From assembly GCA_003454835.1 (NCBI GenBank), contig DMTA01000147.1, forward strand, positions 1 through 24,955: a DNA stretch of 24,955 nucleotides, given 5' to 3'. The notes below the pieces were generated by a model. It had not been told where the DNA came from, ran no database searches, and saw only the letters and a list, made by a program, of their open reading frames with translations. This DNA is from Achromobacter sp. (GTDB taxonomy: Bacteria > Pseudomonadota > Gammaproteobacteria > Burkholderiales > Burkholderiaceae_B). Of the stretch, positions 7,384-17,269 are shown piece after piece (position 1 is the stretch's first letter; each line of letters starts with the position of its first letter). The position numbers and the translations under genes were made by a program.

Positions 7384-7767
7384 ATGGCCGCCGCTAAAAA
7401 CTACGGACCCAAGCGCCTGGTCGTCGGCGCCCACTATGGCGTCATGGACTTCATCATCCAGCGCATCACCGCCGTCATCATGGCCGTGTACACGCTGGTG
7501 CTGCTCATCGGCATCCTGATGATGCCGGCCTTCACGTACGAACACTGGACCGCGCTGTTCAATTTCTACGTGGGCGTTCTTCCGGTTGGCCAAATCCTGG
7601 CCACCCTTGCATTCATTGCGCTGGCCTGGCATGCCTGGATTGGCGTGCGCGACATCTGGATGGACTACGTCAAGTCGGTGGGCGTGCGCCTGCTGATGCA
7701 AGTGCTGACGATCCTCTGGCTGGTCGGTTCGGTCGTTTACTTCGCGCAAATCCTCTGGAGCATCTAA
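7384..7767 (+). CDS. sdhD: Succinate dehydrogenase hydrophobic membrane anchor subunit
   Basis: SdhD is the second anchor of complex II. The 127-residue protein has three helices, at about 25-48, 62-86 and 102-125. His83 in WHAWIGVRD aligns with the E. coli SdhD heme ligand His71, and Asp94-Tyr95 in MDYVK aligns with the quinone-site Tyr83 motif. The ATG directly follows the sdhC TAA, so the two are translationally linked. The stop is 3 bases before the sdhA GTG. Confidence 0.94.
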   Translation: MAAAKNYGPKRLVVGAHYGVMDFIIQRITAVIMAVYTLVLLIGILMMPAFTYEHWTALFNFYVGVLPVGQILATLAFIALAWHAWIGVRDIWMDYVKSVGVRLLMQVLTILWLVGSVVYFAQILWSI

Positions 7768-7770
7768 GCC

Positions 7771-9549
7771 GTGGTCTCTGTCATGAAATCCTTGCCGCGC
7801 CGCCAGTTTGATGTGGTGGTCGTTGGCGCCGGCGGAGCCGGCATGCGTTGTTCCCTGCAACTGTCCCAAGCCGGGCTGTCCGTTGCAGTGCTCTCCAAAG
7901 TGTTCCCCACGCGTTCGCACACCGTGGCCGCGCAAGGCGGCGTGAGCGCCTCGCTGGGCAACATGAGCGAAGACAACTGGTACTGGCACATGTACGACAC
8001 CGTCAAGGGTTCGGACTGGCTGGGCGACCAGGACGCCATCGAATTCATGTGCCGTGAAGCGCCGAACGCCGTGTACGAGCTCGAGCACTTCGGCATGCCG
8101 TTCGACCGCAACCCCGACGGCACGATCTACCAGCGTCCGTTCGGCGGCCACACCGCCAACTTCGGCGAAAAGCCCGTCCAGCGCGCCTGTGCCGCTGCCG
8201 ACCGTACCGGCCACGCCCTGCTGCACACCCTTTACCAACGCAACGTTGCCGCGCGCACCCAGTTCTTCGTCGAATGGATGGCGCTGGATCTGCTGCGCAA
8301 CGAAGCCGGCGACGTCGTGGGCGTGACCGCCCTCGAAATGGAAACGGGCGAAATCTACATCCTGGAAGCCAAGACCACGGTGCTGGCCACCGGCGGTGCG
8401 GGCCGCATCTGGGCCGCTTCCACCAACGCGTTCATCAATACCGGCGACGGCCTGGGCATGGCTGCCCGTGCCGGCATCCCGCTGCAGGACATGGAATTCT
8501 GGCAGTTCCACCCGACCGGCGTGGCCGGCGCGGGCGTGCTGATCACGGAAGGCGTGCGTGGCGAAGGCGGCATCCTGCTGAACAAGGATGGCGAACGCTT
8601 CATGGAGCGCTATGCGCCCACCTTGAAGGATCTGGCGCCGCGTGACTTCGTGTCGCGCTCGATGGACCAGGAAATCAAGGAAGGCCGCGGCTGCGGTCCG
8701 GACGGCAGCTACGTCGTACTCAAGCTCGATCACCTGGGCGCCGACGTCATCAACAAGCGTCTGCCCTCGATCCGCGAAATCGCCATCAAGTTCGGCAACG
8801 TGGACCCGATCAAAGAACCGATCCCCGTCGTCCCGACCATCCACTACCAGATGGGCGGCATCCCGGCCAACTACCACGGTCAGGTGCTCTCGCGTGAAAA
8901 CGGCGAGAACAAGATCGTCAACGGCCTGTACGCCATCGGCGAGTGCGCCGCGGTCTCGGTCCACGGCGCGAACCGCCTGGGCACGAACTCGCTGCTCGAC
9001 CTGATCGTGTTCGGCCGCGCCACCGGCAACCACATCGTGAACTCGCATCCGGAGCGCCAGCGCGCGCACCAGGACCTGCCGCAACAGGCCGTCGAGTTCT
9101 CGCTGGATCGCGTCAACAAGCTGGAATCGCGTACGTCCGGCGAAAAGACGCAAGACATCGGCAACGCCATCCGCTTCTCGATGCAGCGCCACTGCGGCGT
9201 GTTCCGCACGCTGGAATTGCTGAACGAAGGCGTGACCCAGATCGAAGATCTGGCCAAGCAAGCCGACAGCATCTACTTCAAGGACAAGTCCAAGGTGTTC
9301 AACACCGCCCGCGTCGAGGCGCTGGAACTGGCGAACATGACCGAAGTGGCCCGCGCCACGATCAAGTCGGCCGCCGCCCGCACCGAAAGCCGCGGCGCGC
9401 ACGCGCTGGACGACCACCCGACGCGCGACGACGAGAACTGGCTGAAGCACACGCTGTGGTACTCCGAAGGCAGCCGCCTGGATTACAAGCCTGTTCAGAT
9501 GAAGCCGCTGACGGTCGAATCCTTCCCGCCCAAGGCGCGTACCTTCTAA
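7771..9549 (+). CDS. sdhA: Succinate dehydrogenase flavoprotein subunit
   Basis: SdhA oxidises succinate to fumarate and passes electrons via covalently bound FAD to SdhB on the cytosolic face of the membrane. The 592-residue protein shows the dinucleotide fold VVVGAGGAG (16-24), the flavinylation site with His50 in RSHTVAAQGG, the substrate-site segment FHPTGVAGAG, LITEGVRGEGG, and the C-terminal FAD segment GANRLGTNSLLDL. The start is taken as GTG at 7771 because TGGAG lies about 10 bases upstream in the end of sdhD. The ATG at 7783 (Met5) has no such site but cannot be excluded. Flavinylation should need SdhE, encoded two genes downstream. Confidence 0.96.
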   Translation: MVSVMKSLPRRQFDVVVVGAGGAGMRCSLQLSQAGLSVAVLSKVFPTRSHTVAAQGGVSASLGNMSEDNWYWHMYDTVKGSDWLGDQDAIEFMCREAPNAVYELEHFGMPFDRNPDGTIYQRPFGGHTANFGEKPVQRACAAADRTGHALLHTLYQRNVAARTQFFVEWMALDLLRNEAGDVVGVTALEMETGEIYILEAKTTVLATGGAGRIWAASTNAFINTGDGLGMAARAGIPLQDMEFWQFHPTGVAGAGVLITEGVRGEGGILLNKDGERFMERYAPTLKDLAPRDFVSRSMDQEIKEGRGCGPDGSYVVLKLDHLGADVINKRLPSIREIAIKFGNVDPIKEPIPVVPTIHYQMGGIPANYHGQVLSRENGENKIVNGLYAIGECAAVSVHGANRLGTNSLLDLIVFGRATGNHIVNSHPERQRAHQDLPQQAVEFSLDRVNKLESRTSGEKTQDIGNAIRFSMQRHCGVFRTLELLNEGVTQIEDLAKQADSIYFKDKSKVFNTARVEALELANMTEVARATIKSAAARTESRGAHALDDHPTRDDENWLKHTLWYSEGSRLDYKPVQMKPLTVESFPPKARTF

Positions 9550-9567
9550 GTCCGGATTGAGCCTACT

Positions 9568-10284
9568 ATGAGCACCAAGAGAATCGTCAAGTTCGAAATC
9601 TACCGCTACGATCCGGACAAGGACGAGCGTCCCTACATGCAGAAGCTGGACGTCGAACTCCAGCCCACCGACAAGATGCTGCTCGATGCGCTGGTGCGCA
9701 TCAAGAACGACGTCGATGACAGCCTGGCCCTGCGCCGCTCGTGCCGTGAAGGCGTGTGCGGTTCCGACGCCATGAACATCAATGGCAAGAACGGTCTGGC
9801 CTGCACGACGAACCTGCGTGAATTGAAGGAACCCATCGTCCTGCGTCCGCTGCCCGGCCTGCCGGTCATCCGCGACCTGATCGTGGACATGACGCACTTC
9901 TTCAACCAGTACCACTCGATCCGCCCGTACCTCATCAACGACACGCCGCCGCCCGAAAAAGAGCGCCTGCAGTCGCCCGAGGCGCGCGAAGAGCTGGACG
10001 GTCTGTACGAGTGCATCCTGTGCGCGTGCTGTTCCACTTCCTGCCCGTCGTTCTGGTGGAATCCGGACAAGTTTGTCGGCCCGGCCGGCCTGCTGCAAGC
10101 CTACCGCTTCATCGCCGACAGCCGCGACGAAGCCACCGGCGAGCGCCTGGATAACCTGGAAGACCCGTACCGCCTGTTCCGTTGCCACACGATCATGAAC
10201 TGCGTCGACGTCTGTCCCAAGGGACTGAACCCGACCAAGGCGATCGGCAAGATCAAGGAACTGATGGTTCGCCGCACGGTCTAG
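9568..10284 (+). CDS. sdhB: Succinate dehydrogenase iron-sulfur subunit
   Basis: SdhB carries three iron-sulfur clusters that relay electrons from SdhA to the quinone site. In the 238-residue protein the [2Fe-2S] ligands are Cys59, Cys64, Asp67 and Cys79; Asp replaces the third Cys, as in E. coli. The [4Fe-4S] ligands are Cys149, Cys152, Cys155 and Cys216, and the [3Fe-4S] ligands are Cys159, Cys206 and Cys212. The last two sets fall at the same residue numbers as in E. coli. A GGATTGAG lies just upstream of the ATG. The gene is 18 bases after sdhA and 24 before sdhE. Confidence 0.96.
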   Translation: MSTKRIVKFEIYRYDPDKDERPYMQKLDVELQPTDKMLLDALVRIKNDVDDSLALRRSCREGVCGSDAMNINGKNGLACTTNLRELKEPIVLRPLPGLPVIRDLIVDMTHFFNQYHSIRPYLINDTPPPEKERLQSPEAREELDGLYECILCACCSTSCPSFWWNPDKFVGPAGLLQAYRFIADSRDEATGERLDNLEDPYRLFRCHTIMNCVDVCPKGLNPTKAIGKIKELMVRRTV

Positions 10285-10308
10285 TTTTTGTGTATTTGAG
10301 GTGTACGA

Positions 10309-10569
10309 ATGAGCAGGCTTACTGAACTGGAGCGGGCGCGACTGCGTTGGCGGGCGCGCCGCGGCCTGCTCGAAAACGACTTGATCATCACCCGGTATCT
10401 GGATGCCCACGAGGCTGAACTTACCGATGATGACGTGGCCGCATTGACCCAGCTTTTCGAGATGGGAGACAACGATCTTCTCGATCTGCTGCTGGCCCGT
10501 AAGGAACTCGAAGGCGAACTGGACACCCCCAGGCTTCGAGGCATTATTGGCCAGATGCGCGCGCTCTGA
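10309..10569 (+). CDS. sdhE: FAD assembly factor SdhE
   Basis: This 86-residue protein of the SdhE/YgfY (DUF339) family promotes covalent attachment of FAD to SdhA. The RGxxE signature is present as RGLLE, about residues 18-22, within the helical N-terminal half (RLRWRARRGLLENDLII), and the rest is acidic and helical. A GAGGTG precedes the ATG by about 6 bases. Placement between sdhB and gltA is typical of beta- and gammaproteobacteria and supports the call. Confidence 0.92.
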   Translation: MSRLTELERARLRWRARRGLLENDLIITRYLDAHEAELTDDDVAALTQLFEMGDNDLLDLLLARKELEGELDTPRLRGIIGQMRAL

Positions 10570-10588
10570 TTAATTGAGAGGAATAAAC

Positions 10589-11899
<1,311 letters not shown>

Positions 11900-11913
11900 T
11901 TCGCTACGCTTTT

Positions 11914-11934
11914 CCGGAAGGCGCCGCCTTCCGG
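11914..11934 (+). other. Hairpin immediately after gltA
   Basis: CCGGAAGGC (11914-11922) pairs perfectly with GCCTTCCGG (11926-11934) over a 3-base loop, 14 bases after the gltA stop. A CAAAA follows rather than a T-run, so it is not itself a terminator. It may stabilise the 3' end or act with the next hairpin. Confidence 0.5.
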
Positions 11935-11935
11935 C

Positions 11936-11971
11936 AAAACGCCAGTCAGCTCAGCGCCGACTGGCGTTTTT
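11936..11971 (+). terminator. Rho-independent terminator of the sdh-gltA operon
   Basis: AAAACGCCAGTC (11936-11947) pairs with GACTGGCGTTTT (11959-11970) in a 12-bp stem with an 11-base loop, and the run of T continues to 11971. The arms are A-rich and T-rich on opposite sides, so it can act in both directions. It also lies 23 bases beyond the stop of the convergent fimbrial adhesin gene and probably ends that operon too. Confidence 0.88.
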
Positions 11972-11994
11972 GTTTGGTGGTTACATGTTCGCGG

Positions 11995-13020
11995 CTACAG
12001 GTAGTTCATCGTGAAGGTGACTGCCGCATTGGCCGAGCCGGGTGTGACCTTGTCGCCCGTTTGACGGTATCTGGCCTGCAAGGGAATCTTGAAGCTGCCG
12101 CCCGTCGCGCTGTTGTAGCCGGCAAACGGCTGCCTTCTTCCCAGAATGGCGGGGTTCCCGTTTCCGTCCAGCAACTGGACGCCGACGCCCGTCGCCGAAG
12201 AGTTTGCGTCCAGACCGATGACCGCGTTTGCGGCGTCCACGACTGGAGTGGCGGCATCGATCTGATAGTGGATGGAACTCATTCCCGACGGGCAGCCGTC
12301 CAATGAAATATCGAATCCAACCAGCTGACTGGACGACCCCGTGCCGGTAAATACCGAGGATTTGGGTGTCCCGAGGAATACCGACACGTCGGGCGTGGTG
12401 CATACCGGAGACGTCACCGCCATCGCCATGGTGACGAACTGGATTTCGAGGCTCGTATCCGTGACGATACCGCCACCCGCTTCATTCGATGACGACGCCG
12501 CAGCGGCAATGGTGATCGGTGCGAGAATGCCGGTGGCCACCGGTCCGATTTTGACGAACATCGCACGAAGCTGTCCGCCGTTGGTGACGGCGCCTGCTGT
12601 GTTACATGCGCCGCCTCTCCAGATCTGCGTCAGGGCTTGAAATGCTGCCCACCCGCAGCCGTTAATGTAGCCTCTGCCGCCCAGGATGATGCCCAGGCCC
12701 TCGACGCCGGTCGCGTAAACCGTGTGGGTGATTCCGTCGACCACCTTGGTCCAACCCGAGCTGGGAATGAGTGTGCGCATACTCGTGCCGGTGCCGACGC
12801 CTGGGGGAACATTGCAATTGAACCAGTTGGTGGTGGCGTCGGTTTCCAGCCAGCCGGTCAGCGCCATGCCATTGGCCGCATCCCGGGGTACCGAGATGTG
12901 AGCCGGCGTGTTCACGGAAACCGAACTTATCGTCTGGGTGCAGATCGAGGCGGCCCACGAAGCGGTGGATCCAAACAAGGCAAGCAGCACGATCGCCGCA
13001 TGCAGGATGGGTTTTTTCAT
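11995..13020 (-). CDS. Two-domain fimbrial tip adhesin
   Basis: The 341-residue secreted protein starts MKKPILHAAIVLLAL with a signal peptide to about residue 23 (ASWA). Residues from about 24 to 205 form an N-terminal domain with a GVEGLGIILGGRG stretch and four cysteines (27, 69, 122, 139). The pilin domain covers 207-341, with Cys207 and Cys243 as the likely disulfide and a tyrosine as the penultimate residue (MNYL end pattern). A lectin-like domain followed by a pilin domain is the plan of tip adhesins such as FimH and Bordetella FimD. It is the last gene of the fimbrial operon. ATGs at 13035 and 13032 overlap or abut the usher stop (TGATGATG), so an extension of up to five residues with coupled translation is possible. 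The receptor cannot be predicted. Confidence 0.85.
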   Translation of the reverse strand: MKKPILHAAIVLLALFGSTASWAASICTQTISSVSVNTPAHISVPRDAANGMALTGWLETDATTNWFNCNVPPGVGTGTSMRTLIPSSGWTKVVDGITHTVYATGVEGLGIILGGRGYINGCGWAAFQALTQIWRGGACNTAGAVTNGGQLRAMFVKIGPVATGILAPITIAAAASSSNEAGGGIVTDTSLEIQFVTMAMAVTSPVCTTPDVSVFLGTPKSSVFTGTGSSSQLVGFDISLDGCPSGMSSIHYQIDAATPVVDAANAVIGLDANSSATGVGVQLLDGNGNPAILGRRQPFAGYNSATGGSFKIPLQARYRQTGDKVTPGSANAAVTFTMNYL

Positions 13021-13034
13021 CAGGATTCTCATCA

Positions 13035-15602
13035 TCAGTTTTTGGCTACCCGGGTTATCGCCGACCGCTCGCAGAGCAGTCCACTCGCCTGAGGCAGCGA
13101 TCCGTCTTTGGGCGGCCGCGCCGAAATGGCATAGCCGAACGTGCAAGTTTCGCCATCGTTTGCGCCCCATTTCACGGTCAGGATGCCCTGGGTGTCCTTC
13201 AACCCGCGCGCAAGGACGCGGCCGCCCTGCGCCACGACGCCCACGCTCTTTCCGTCCGCGTCCAGAACGTCGGCGGCGAAAGGAAGGGGCTCGCCGCTCG
13301 GCGTGGTGACGGTCAGCAGCGCGGCGCTGCCCGCGTTTTCGGTTTCGAAGGACAGCCGAACCACGGCACCGGCGGTGGGGGCCACATGTTGCTCGGTGGC
13401 CTTGAGTTCGACATTGAGAGGCAGGCCCTTGGGATCGAGTTCGACGCTGTTTCTGGCGTAGGGCGTCAATGTCGATACGATCGCGCGGCCCTTGGAATCG
13501 AGGCGCACGCCGCTGCTGTTGAGCACCCGCGCCCCCGCTGCGTCTTTCGCCTCGACGATGGCGACCGTTTCGCCGGAGGCGGGCGTCATGACGACGCCGC
13601 CGCCATAGGCTACGACGCCGCCGGACAGGCCTGCGCCATATTGCGTGTAGTTCGAACTGGTGCTGGCATTGGCCGCGACGGCGGTCACGGGGGTGAGGTA
13701 CGAGGCGTTCGCCGCAATGTTGGTGTTGGCCGGGCTATTGGCAGACATGGCGCGTCCGGCGCTGACGCCATAGTTGAACGCGTTGTCTGCGCCGAGAGAG
13801 CCTGCCACGGATTGCTGGACACTGCTCGACCCATCCGATCCCTTTTGCAGGCTGGTCGACGCATAGACCGGGTTCTGATGGCGGCCCAGCGGGATGCCCA
13901 CGTTGAGCATGACCTGGTTGTCCCACTTCTGCGTGCCCACGTTGAGTTGGCGGGTCGCAGAAACGCTGTAGTTCACTTTCTTGAAACTGTTGCTGTAGCC
14001 AGCCTGGATCTGCGTGTCGCGGCCGGACTTATCCCAATAATCCTGCGTCGAGCCGGTGAAATGGATGGAGCCATAACCCTGCGGAAGATTCTGGTTGATC
14101 GTCGCCTGCAGGCGGCCGCGCTGCGTGCCATACTGGCCAGCGCCTTGCCCCTGCTCATGCCGGGATCTCAGTTCCATGGCGTCAGCCATGCTGAGGTAGC
14201 CACGGCTGGAATAGCGGTAAGCGCCCAAAGTGAGGCTTGTGTTGGTGGGGGCCAGGAATTTGGAGTAGCTGAGTTTGACGCTTTGACCGTTGCGGTTCTT
14301 TTCTTTGGGCAGGCGCGTGGCCGCCTGGGTCACGTCCAGGCCAAACGCACCGAAATCGGTGTTCAGCGCGGCGCCGCCCATTACCGCGGCGTAGCCCTGC
14401 GCTCCGGTCAGGCCGCCGTACGCGGTCACGAGATTGTTGATGCCATGCTGCACGGTGGCTTGCGCCATCAGGGGCCGATCGGCCGTCTGCGGCGTGCGGT
14501 ACTGGCCCGCGGTGACGCTGTACCGGGTCACGCCCGGGCGCAATGAATTCACCGCGCCGGAGAAGGGAACGCGCGACACCAGGACGCGGCCGTCGGCTTC
14601 GTTGACCACCATTTCCAGGTCGCCGCCGTATCCGGTGGCATACAGGTCGTCGATGATGAACGGGCCGGGGGCCACGGTGGTTTCGTAAATGATGTTGCCG
14701 TTCTGGCGGACCTGGACGCGCGCATTGGTGTTGGCGATGCCGCGCAGCGTCGGCGCAAAGCCGCGCTGCGATTCGGGATACATGCGATCGTCGCTGGACA
14801 TCTGCACGCCGCGAAAGCCGACGCTATCGAAGGTGGACCCGTCCGTGAACGCGTCGCCGATGACCAGCTGGCTTTTCATGCCGGTGATGTTGCGCCGCAG
14901 ATTGGTCTGCACGCTTTGATACTGCAGGCTGCTTTTGCTGCCTTTCGTCGCGTTGCCGGTGTGCCGCAGGCGCCAGGGGCCCACGTTAGCGCCGGCATTC
15001 AGACCGGCGAAACTCTGCGTCGAAGACTTGCCGTTGGCGCGGGAGGTGTAAAAGTTGGTGTTGTAATTCAGTAGTGCAGCCGGCACGCCTTCGTCCCAAT
15101 GCTTCGGATCCACATAGCCGCGGCCCTGCCGGACCAGCGACGCCTGAGGCACCGTCACATTCAGCCGCTGTTCCCCTGCATCAAACTCCGCGCTTGCTTC
15201 TTGTACCAGCTCGGCCAGCGCAACGCACTCGTTGCCGCTCAGCCGTTCGGCAAGCGTGGCGTCGATCTTCGTGAGGTCGATGCCCACCATATCAACGAGC
15301 GCCTGGTCGAAACACGCTTGAAGCGGCGCGTTGCCTGATGAGGGCTTGCCGATCCGCACGTCGGAACGCCCCAGCCAGCGGTCGTTCACCAGAACGTCGA
15401 GGCGGTAGGTGCCCGGAATGGCGCTGTTTGAGCGCGCGAACTGGCTGACGTCCACGTTTGCTCCGCCCAAAAAGGCATCGTTGAATTCCACGTCCGCATC
15501 CAAGGCTGCGAGCTCGGCGCCCGCTGCCCATGCAGTTGCGCTGAGCAGGCTGAGCGTGATCGCGGCGAGCGCGAAATGCGGCGTGGTGGCAAGAGGTTTC
15601 AT
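13035..15602 (-). CDS. Fimbrial outer-membrane usher protein
   Basis: The usher is the outer-membrane pore and assembly platform that takes chaperone-subunit complexes and polymerises the fimbria. The 855 residues are normal length. A signal peptide runs to about residue 26 (TAWA). Next comes the N-terminal domain with VEFNDAFLGG (38-47), then the barrel and plug with GFAPTLRGIANTNARV and the typical GPFIIDDLYATGYGGDLEM. The C-terminal domains include GSGEPLPF-like SGEPLPFAADV and a Cys pair near the end (TCTFGY, LLCERS). No clear Shine-Dalgarno site precedes the ATG at 15602. It is called fimC in Bordetella and fimD in E. coli, so no symbol is given. It overlaps the possible upstream start of the adhesin gene by one base. 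Confidence 0.93.
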   Translation of the reverse strand: MKPLATTPHFALAAITLSLLSATAWAAGAELAALDADVEFNDAFLGGANVDVSQFARSNSAIPGTYRLDVLVNDRWLGRSDVRIGKPSSGNAPLQACFDQALVDMVGIDLTKIDATLAERLSGNECVALAELVQEASAEFDAGEQRLNVTVPQASLVRQGRGYVDPKHWDEGVPAALLNYNTNFYTSRANGKSSTQSFAGLNAGANVGPWRLRHTGNATKGSKSSLQYQSVQTNLRRNITGMKSQLVIGDAFTDGSTFDSVGFRGVQMSSDDRMYPESQRGFAPTLRGIANTNARVQVRQNGNIIYETTVAPGPFIIDDLYATGYGGDLEMVVNEADGRVLVSRVPFSGAVNSLRPGVTRYSVTAGQYRTPQTADRPLMAQATVQHGINNLVTAYGGLTGAQGYAAVMGGAALNTDFGAFGLDVTQAATRLPKEKNRNGQSVKLSYSKFLAPTNTSLTLGAYRYSSRGYLSMADAMELRSRHEQGQGAGQYGTQRGRLQATINQNLPQGYGSIHFTGSTQDYWDKSGRDTQIQAGYSNSFKKVNYSVSATRQLNVGTQKWDNQVMLNVGIPLGRHQNPVYASTSLQKGSDGSSSVQQSVAGSLGADNAFNYGVSAGRAMSANSPANTNIAANASYLTPVTAVAANASTSSNYTQYGAGLSGGVVAYGGGVVMTPASGETVAIVEAKDAAGARVLNSSGVRLDSKGRAIVSTLTPYARNSVELDPKGLPLNVELKATEQHVAPTAGAVVRLSFETENAGSAALLTVTTPSGEPLPFAADVLDADGKSVGVVAQGGRVLARGLKDTQGILTVKWGANDGETCTFGYAISARPPKDGSLPQASGLLCERSAITRVAKN

Positions 15603-15741
15603 GGTGAGGGCGTGCGTGATCAGGCGCGGCGCTGTCGGCTGGATGAATCCGGCCGTTAGCGCCGCCCCTGCAGGCGTCGAGTCTTGGTTTTGAGAGCGGA
15701 CTGCTGGCCGGTCAGTGCGGGCCGGTAACGCTTGGGTTGTG

Positions 15742-16479
15742 CTACGCGGGGCTGAGGGTGCGGGTGCCCTTGACGGCGCCGCCGTGGTCGTTGAGGAAGC
15801 GGTACGTCACATCGGTGTGGGCGCCCTGGACAACGTCGCCCACCAGGGGAAGGACCTTCTTTTCACCGGGGGCCAGCATGTCCCCGTCGGTGAACTTGGC
15901 GCGCTTGCCGTTGCTTGCCACATTCACTTCGATGAAGGTGACGTGATACGGAGTCGGGTTGGTGGCTTCAATGGCGTTGCGATTGCCGGATTTGACCAGG
16001 CGCCAGCTGACCTGCGAGGGCGCGTCCTCGGCTTTGCCTTTGAGACCTGCGGGACGGTAGAACAGTTTGATCCGTGAGCGGAAGGCCATTTGCAGCAGGT
16101 TCTGGCTGGCCTTTTCCTTGGGGGGAATTTCCAGCACGTTGAGCCAGAATACCGACTCCTTGTCCTGGACCATCGATTCTCCCGTGTGCATCAGACGCAG
16201 GGTCTGGCCTTTGCCTTGGTCGATGCGGGTGACGGGCGGGGTCACGATGAACGGGACCTGGATGGAGCCGGGCGCCGCCTTGGCGTCGCCCTTGTCGATC
16301 CAGGCTTGGGTGAGGGCAGGTTGGCTGCCCTCGTTCTTGAGCTTGACGTTGACTTCGGCCTGCCCAGCTTCATAGATGATGCGAGTGCTGCCAATGACGA
16401 CGGATGCGGTGGCCGGCGCGGCGGCGGAAATACAGCCTGCCAACGCGGTGGCAGCAATAACTACGTTGAATGGGTTCAT
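15742..16479 (-). CDS. Periplasmic fimbrial chaperone (PapD/FimC-like)
   Basis: The chaperone caps pilin subunits in the periplasm by donor-strand complementation and delivers them to the usher. The 245-residue protein starts MNPFNVVIAATAL with GAGGAA about 6 bases upstream; a longer frame starting 18 codons earlier lacks a site. The signal peptide probably ends near residue 26 (APATA). The family arginine is in STRIIYEAG, the invariant Lys in RSRIKLFYRP, and the G1 strand is SQNLLQMAF. The signal also contains LAGC (13-16), which resembles a lipobox, but the n-region lacks basic residues, so ordinary cleavage is more likely. It lies 81 bases after the pilin gene and 139 before the usher gene. 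Confidence 0.92.
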   Translation of the reverse strand: MNPFNVVIAATALAGCISAAAPATASVVIGSTRIIYEAGQAEVNVKLKNEGSQPALTQAWIDKGDAKAAPGSIQVPFIVTPPVTRIDQGKGQTLRLMHTGESMVQDKESVFWLNVLEIPPKEKASQNLLQMAFRSRIKLFYRPAGLKGKAEDAPSQVSWRLVKSGNRNAIEATNPTPYHVTFIEVNVASNGKRAKFTDGDMLAPGEKKVLPLVGDVVQGAHTDVTYRFLNDHGGAVKGTRTLSPA

Positions 16480-16560
16480 CGGATTCCTCGGACTATAACG
16501 GTGGGTCTTGACTACTGATCCGGGCGGCTTCAAGGCATTGCAGAGGCCGAGCCTGGCGGC

Positions 16561-17100
16561 CTATTGGTAAATGATGGTGTATTTGGCGGTGGCGGTTACG
16601 TTGCCGGCGCTGGCCTGACCGAGTGCGAAATACTGGGCCAGGTAATTGAGCGAGGCCTCTCCGCTGCTCAGGGAAACGGCCTTGGAGTTCTGGGCTTCGT
16701 CGGCCACCGTGACGTTGATGGGCGTTGCGTCGCCGTTCAGAAGGCGGATTTCAACGTTGTTTGCGCCGCCCGCGCCGATCGTCAGGTTGCCGGTTGCGGC
16801 ATTGCCATTGGAGCCGGGTTCGAAAAGGGTGTGGACCATGCCCGTGTCCGGGGTGCATCCCGTCAGTCGGATGGTGAACGGCGTGGTACCGGCCGTTTGG
16901 CCTGCCGTGGTCAAGGCGTCGACGCCGACCGAGGGCATGAGCACGTTGAAGTTCTTGCTGCCGCTGCCGTTGCCGTCGATGGTGCACGTGTTGGCGGAGA
17001 CTGCGCCGGTGAAATTGATTGTGCCGTCGGCGGCAAATGCCAGTTGCGAAGTGGAAGCGAAGGCGCTGATGGCCAGCGCAATGAACACCTTGGATTTCAT
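16561..17100 (-). CDS. Major fimbrial subunit (type 1-like pilin)
   Basis: The 179-residue secreted protein starts MKSKVFIALAISAF with a signal peptide ending at about Ala23 or Ala24. The mature N-terminus DGTINFTGAV would be the donor strand. Cys39 (SANTCTI) and Cys82 (LTGCTP) form the usual pilin disulfide, and the C-terminus ends YTIIYQ with the conserved penultimate Tyr. It heads the pilin-chaperone-usher-adhesin operon and is expected to form the shaft. The Shine-Dalgarno region is weak. No homopolymeric C-tract like that of phase-variable Bordetella fim promoters is seen upstream. Confidence 0.93.
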   Translation of the reverse strand: MKSKVFIALAISAFASTSQLAFAADGTINFTGAVSANTCTIDGNGSGSKNFNVLMPSVGVDALTTAGQTAGTTPFTIRLTGCTPDTGMVHTLFEPGSNGNAATGNLTIGAGGANNVEIRLLNGDATPINVTVADEAQNSKAVSLSSGEASLNYLAQYFALGQASAGNVTATAKYTIIYQ

Positions 17101-17186
17101 GATTTGATGTCTGTCAAAAAGGGCTGAGAAACGATTGGCCGACGGTGTTTTCAGCGGTTCAGGGTGTGTTTCCGTCGACAGGGCTC

Positions 17187-17215
17187 ATTACATTCGGTCT
17201 GAGAAGTGGTGTCTT
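17187..17215 (-). promoter_or_regulatory. Candidate fimbrial operon promoter
   Basis: On the minus strand AAGACA (17210-17215, four of six) and TGTAAT (17187-17192, five of six) are 17 bases apart. Transcription would start roughly 80 bases before the pilin ATG. It lies in a locally AT-rich intergenic stretch (17101-17269) shared with the divergent gene at 17270. Confidence 0.4.
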
Positions 17216-17269
17216 TAATAAAATTCTGATAATTCGCCACAGAGTAATTTTGCGGATAGCATCACCGCC

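Noticed and set aside
6928..10410. Very long open frame (1160 codons) on the minus strand opposite sdhCDAB
   Set aside because: It is antisense to well-supported sdh genes and arises from the GC-rich codon pattern; its product shows no domain and is dominated by His, Gln, Asp, Val and Gly typical of shadow frames.
17101..17269. Phase-variable poly-C promoter of the Bordetella fim type
   Set aside because: No homopolymeric C or G tract longer than a few bases is present upstream of the pilin gene.
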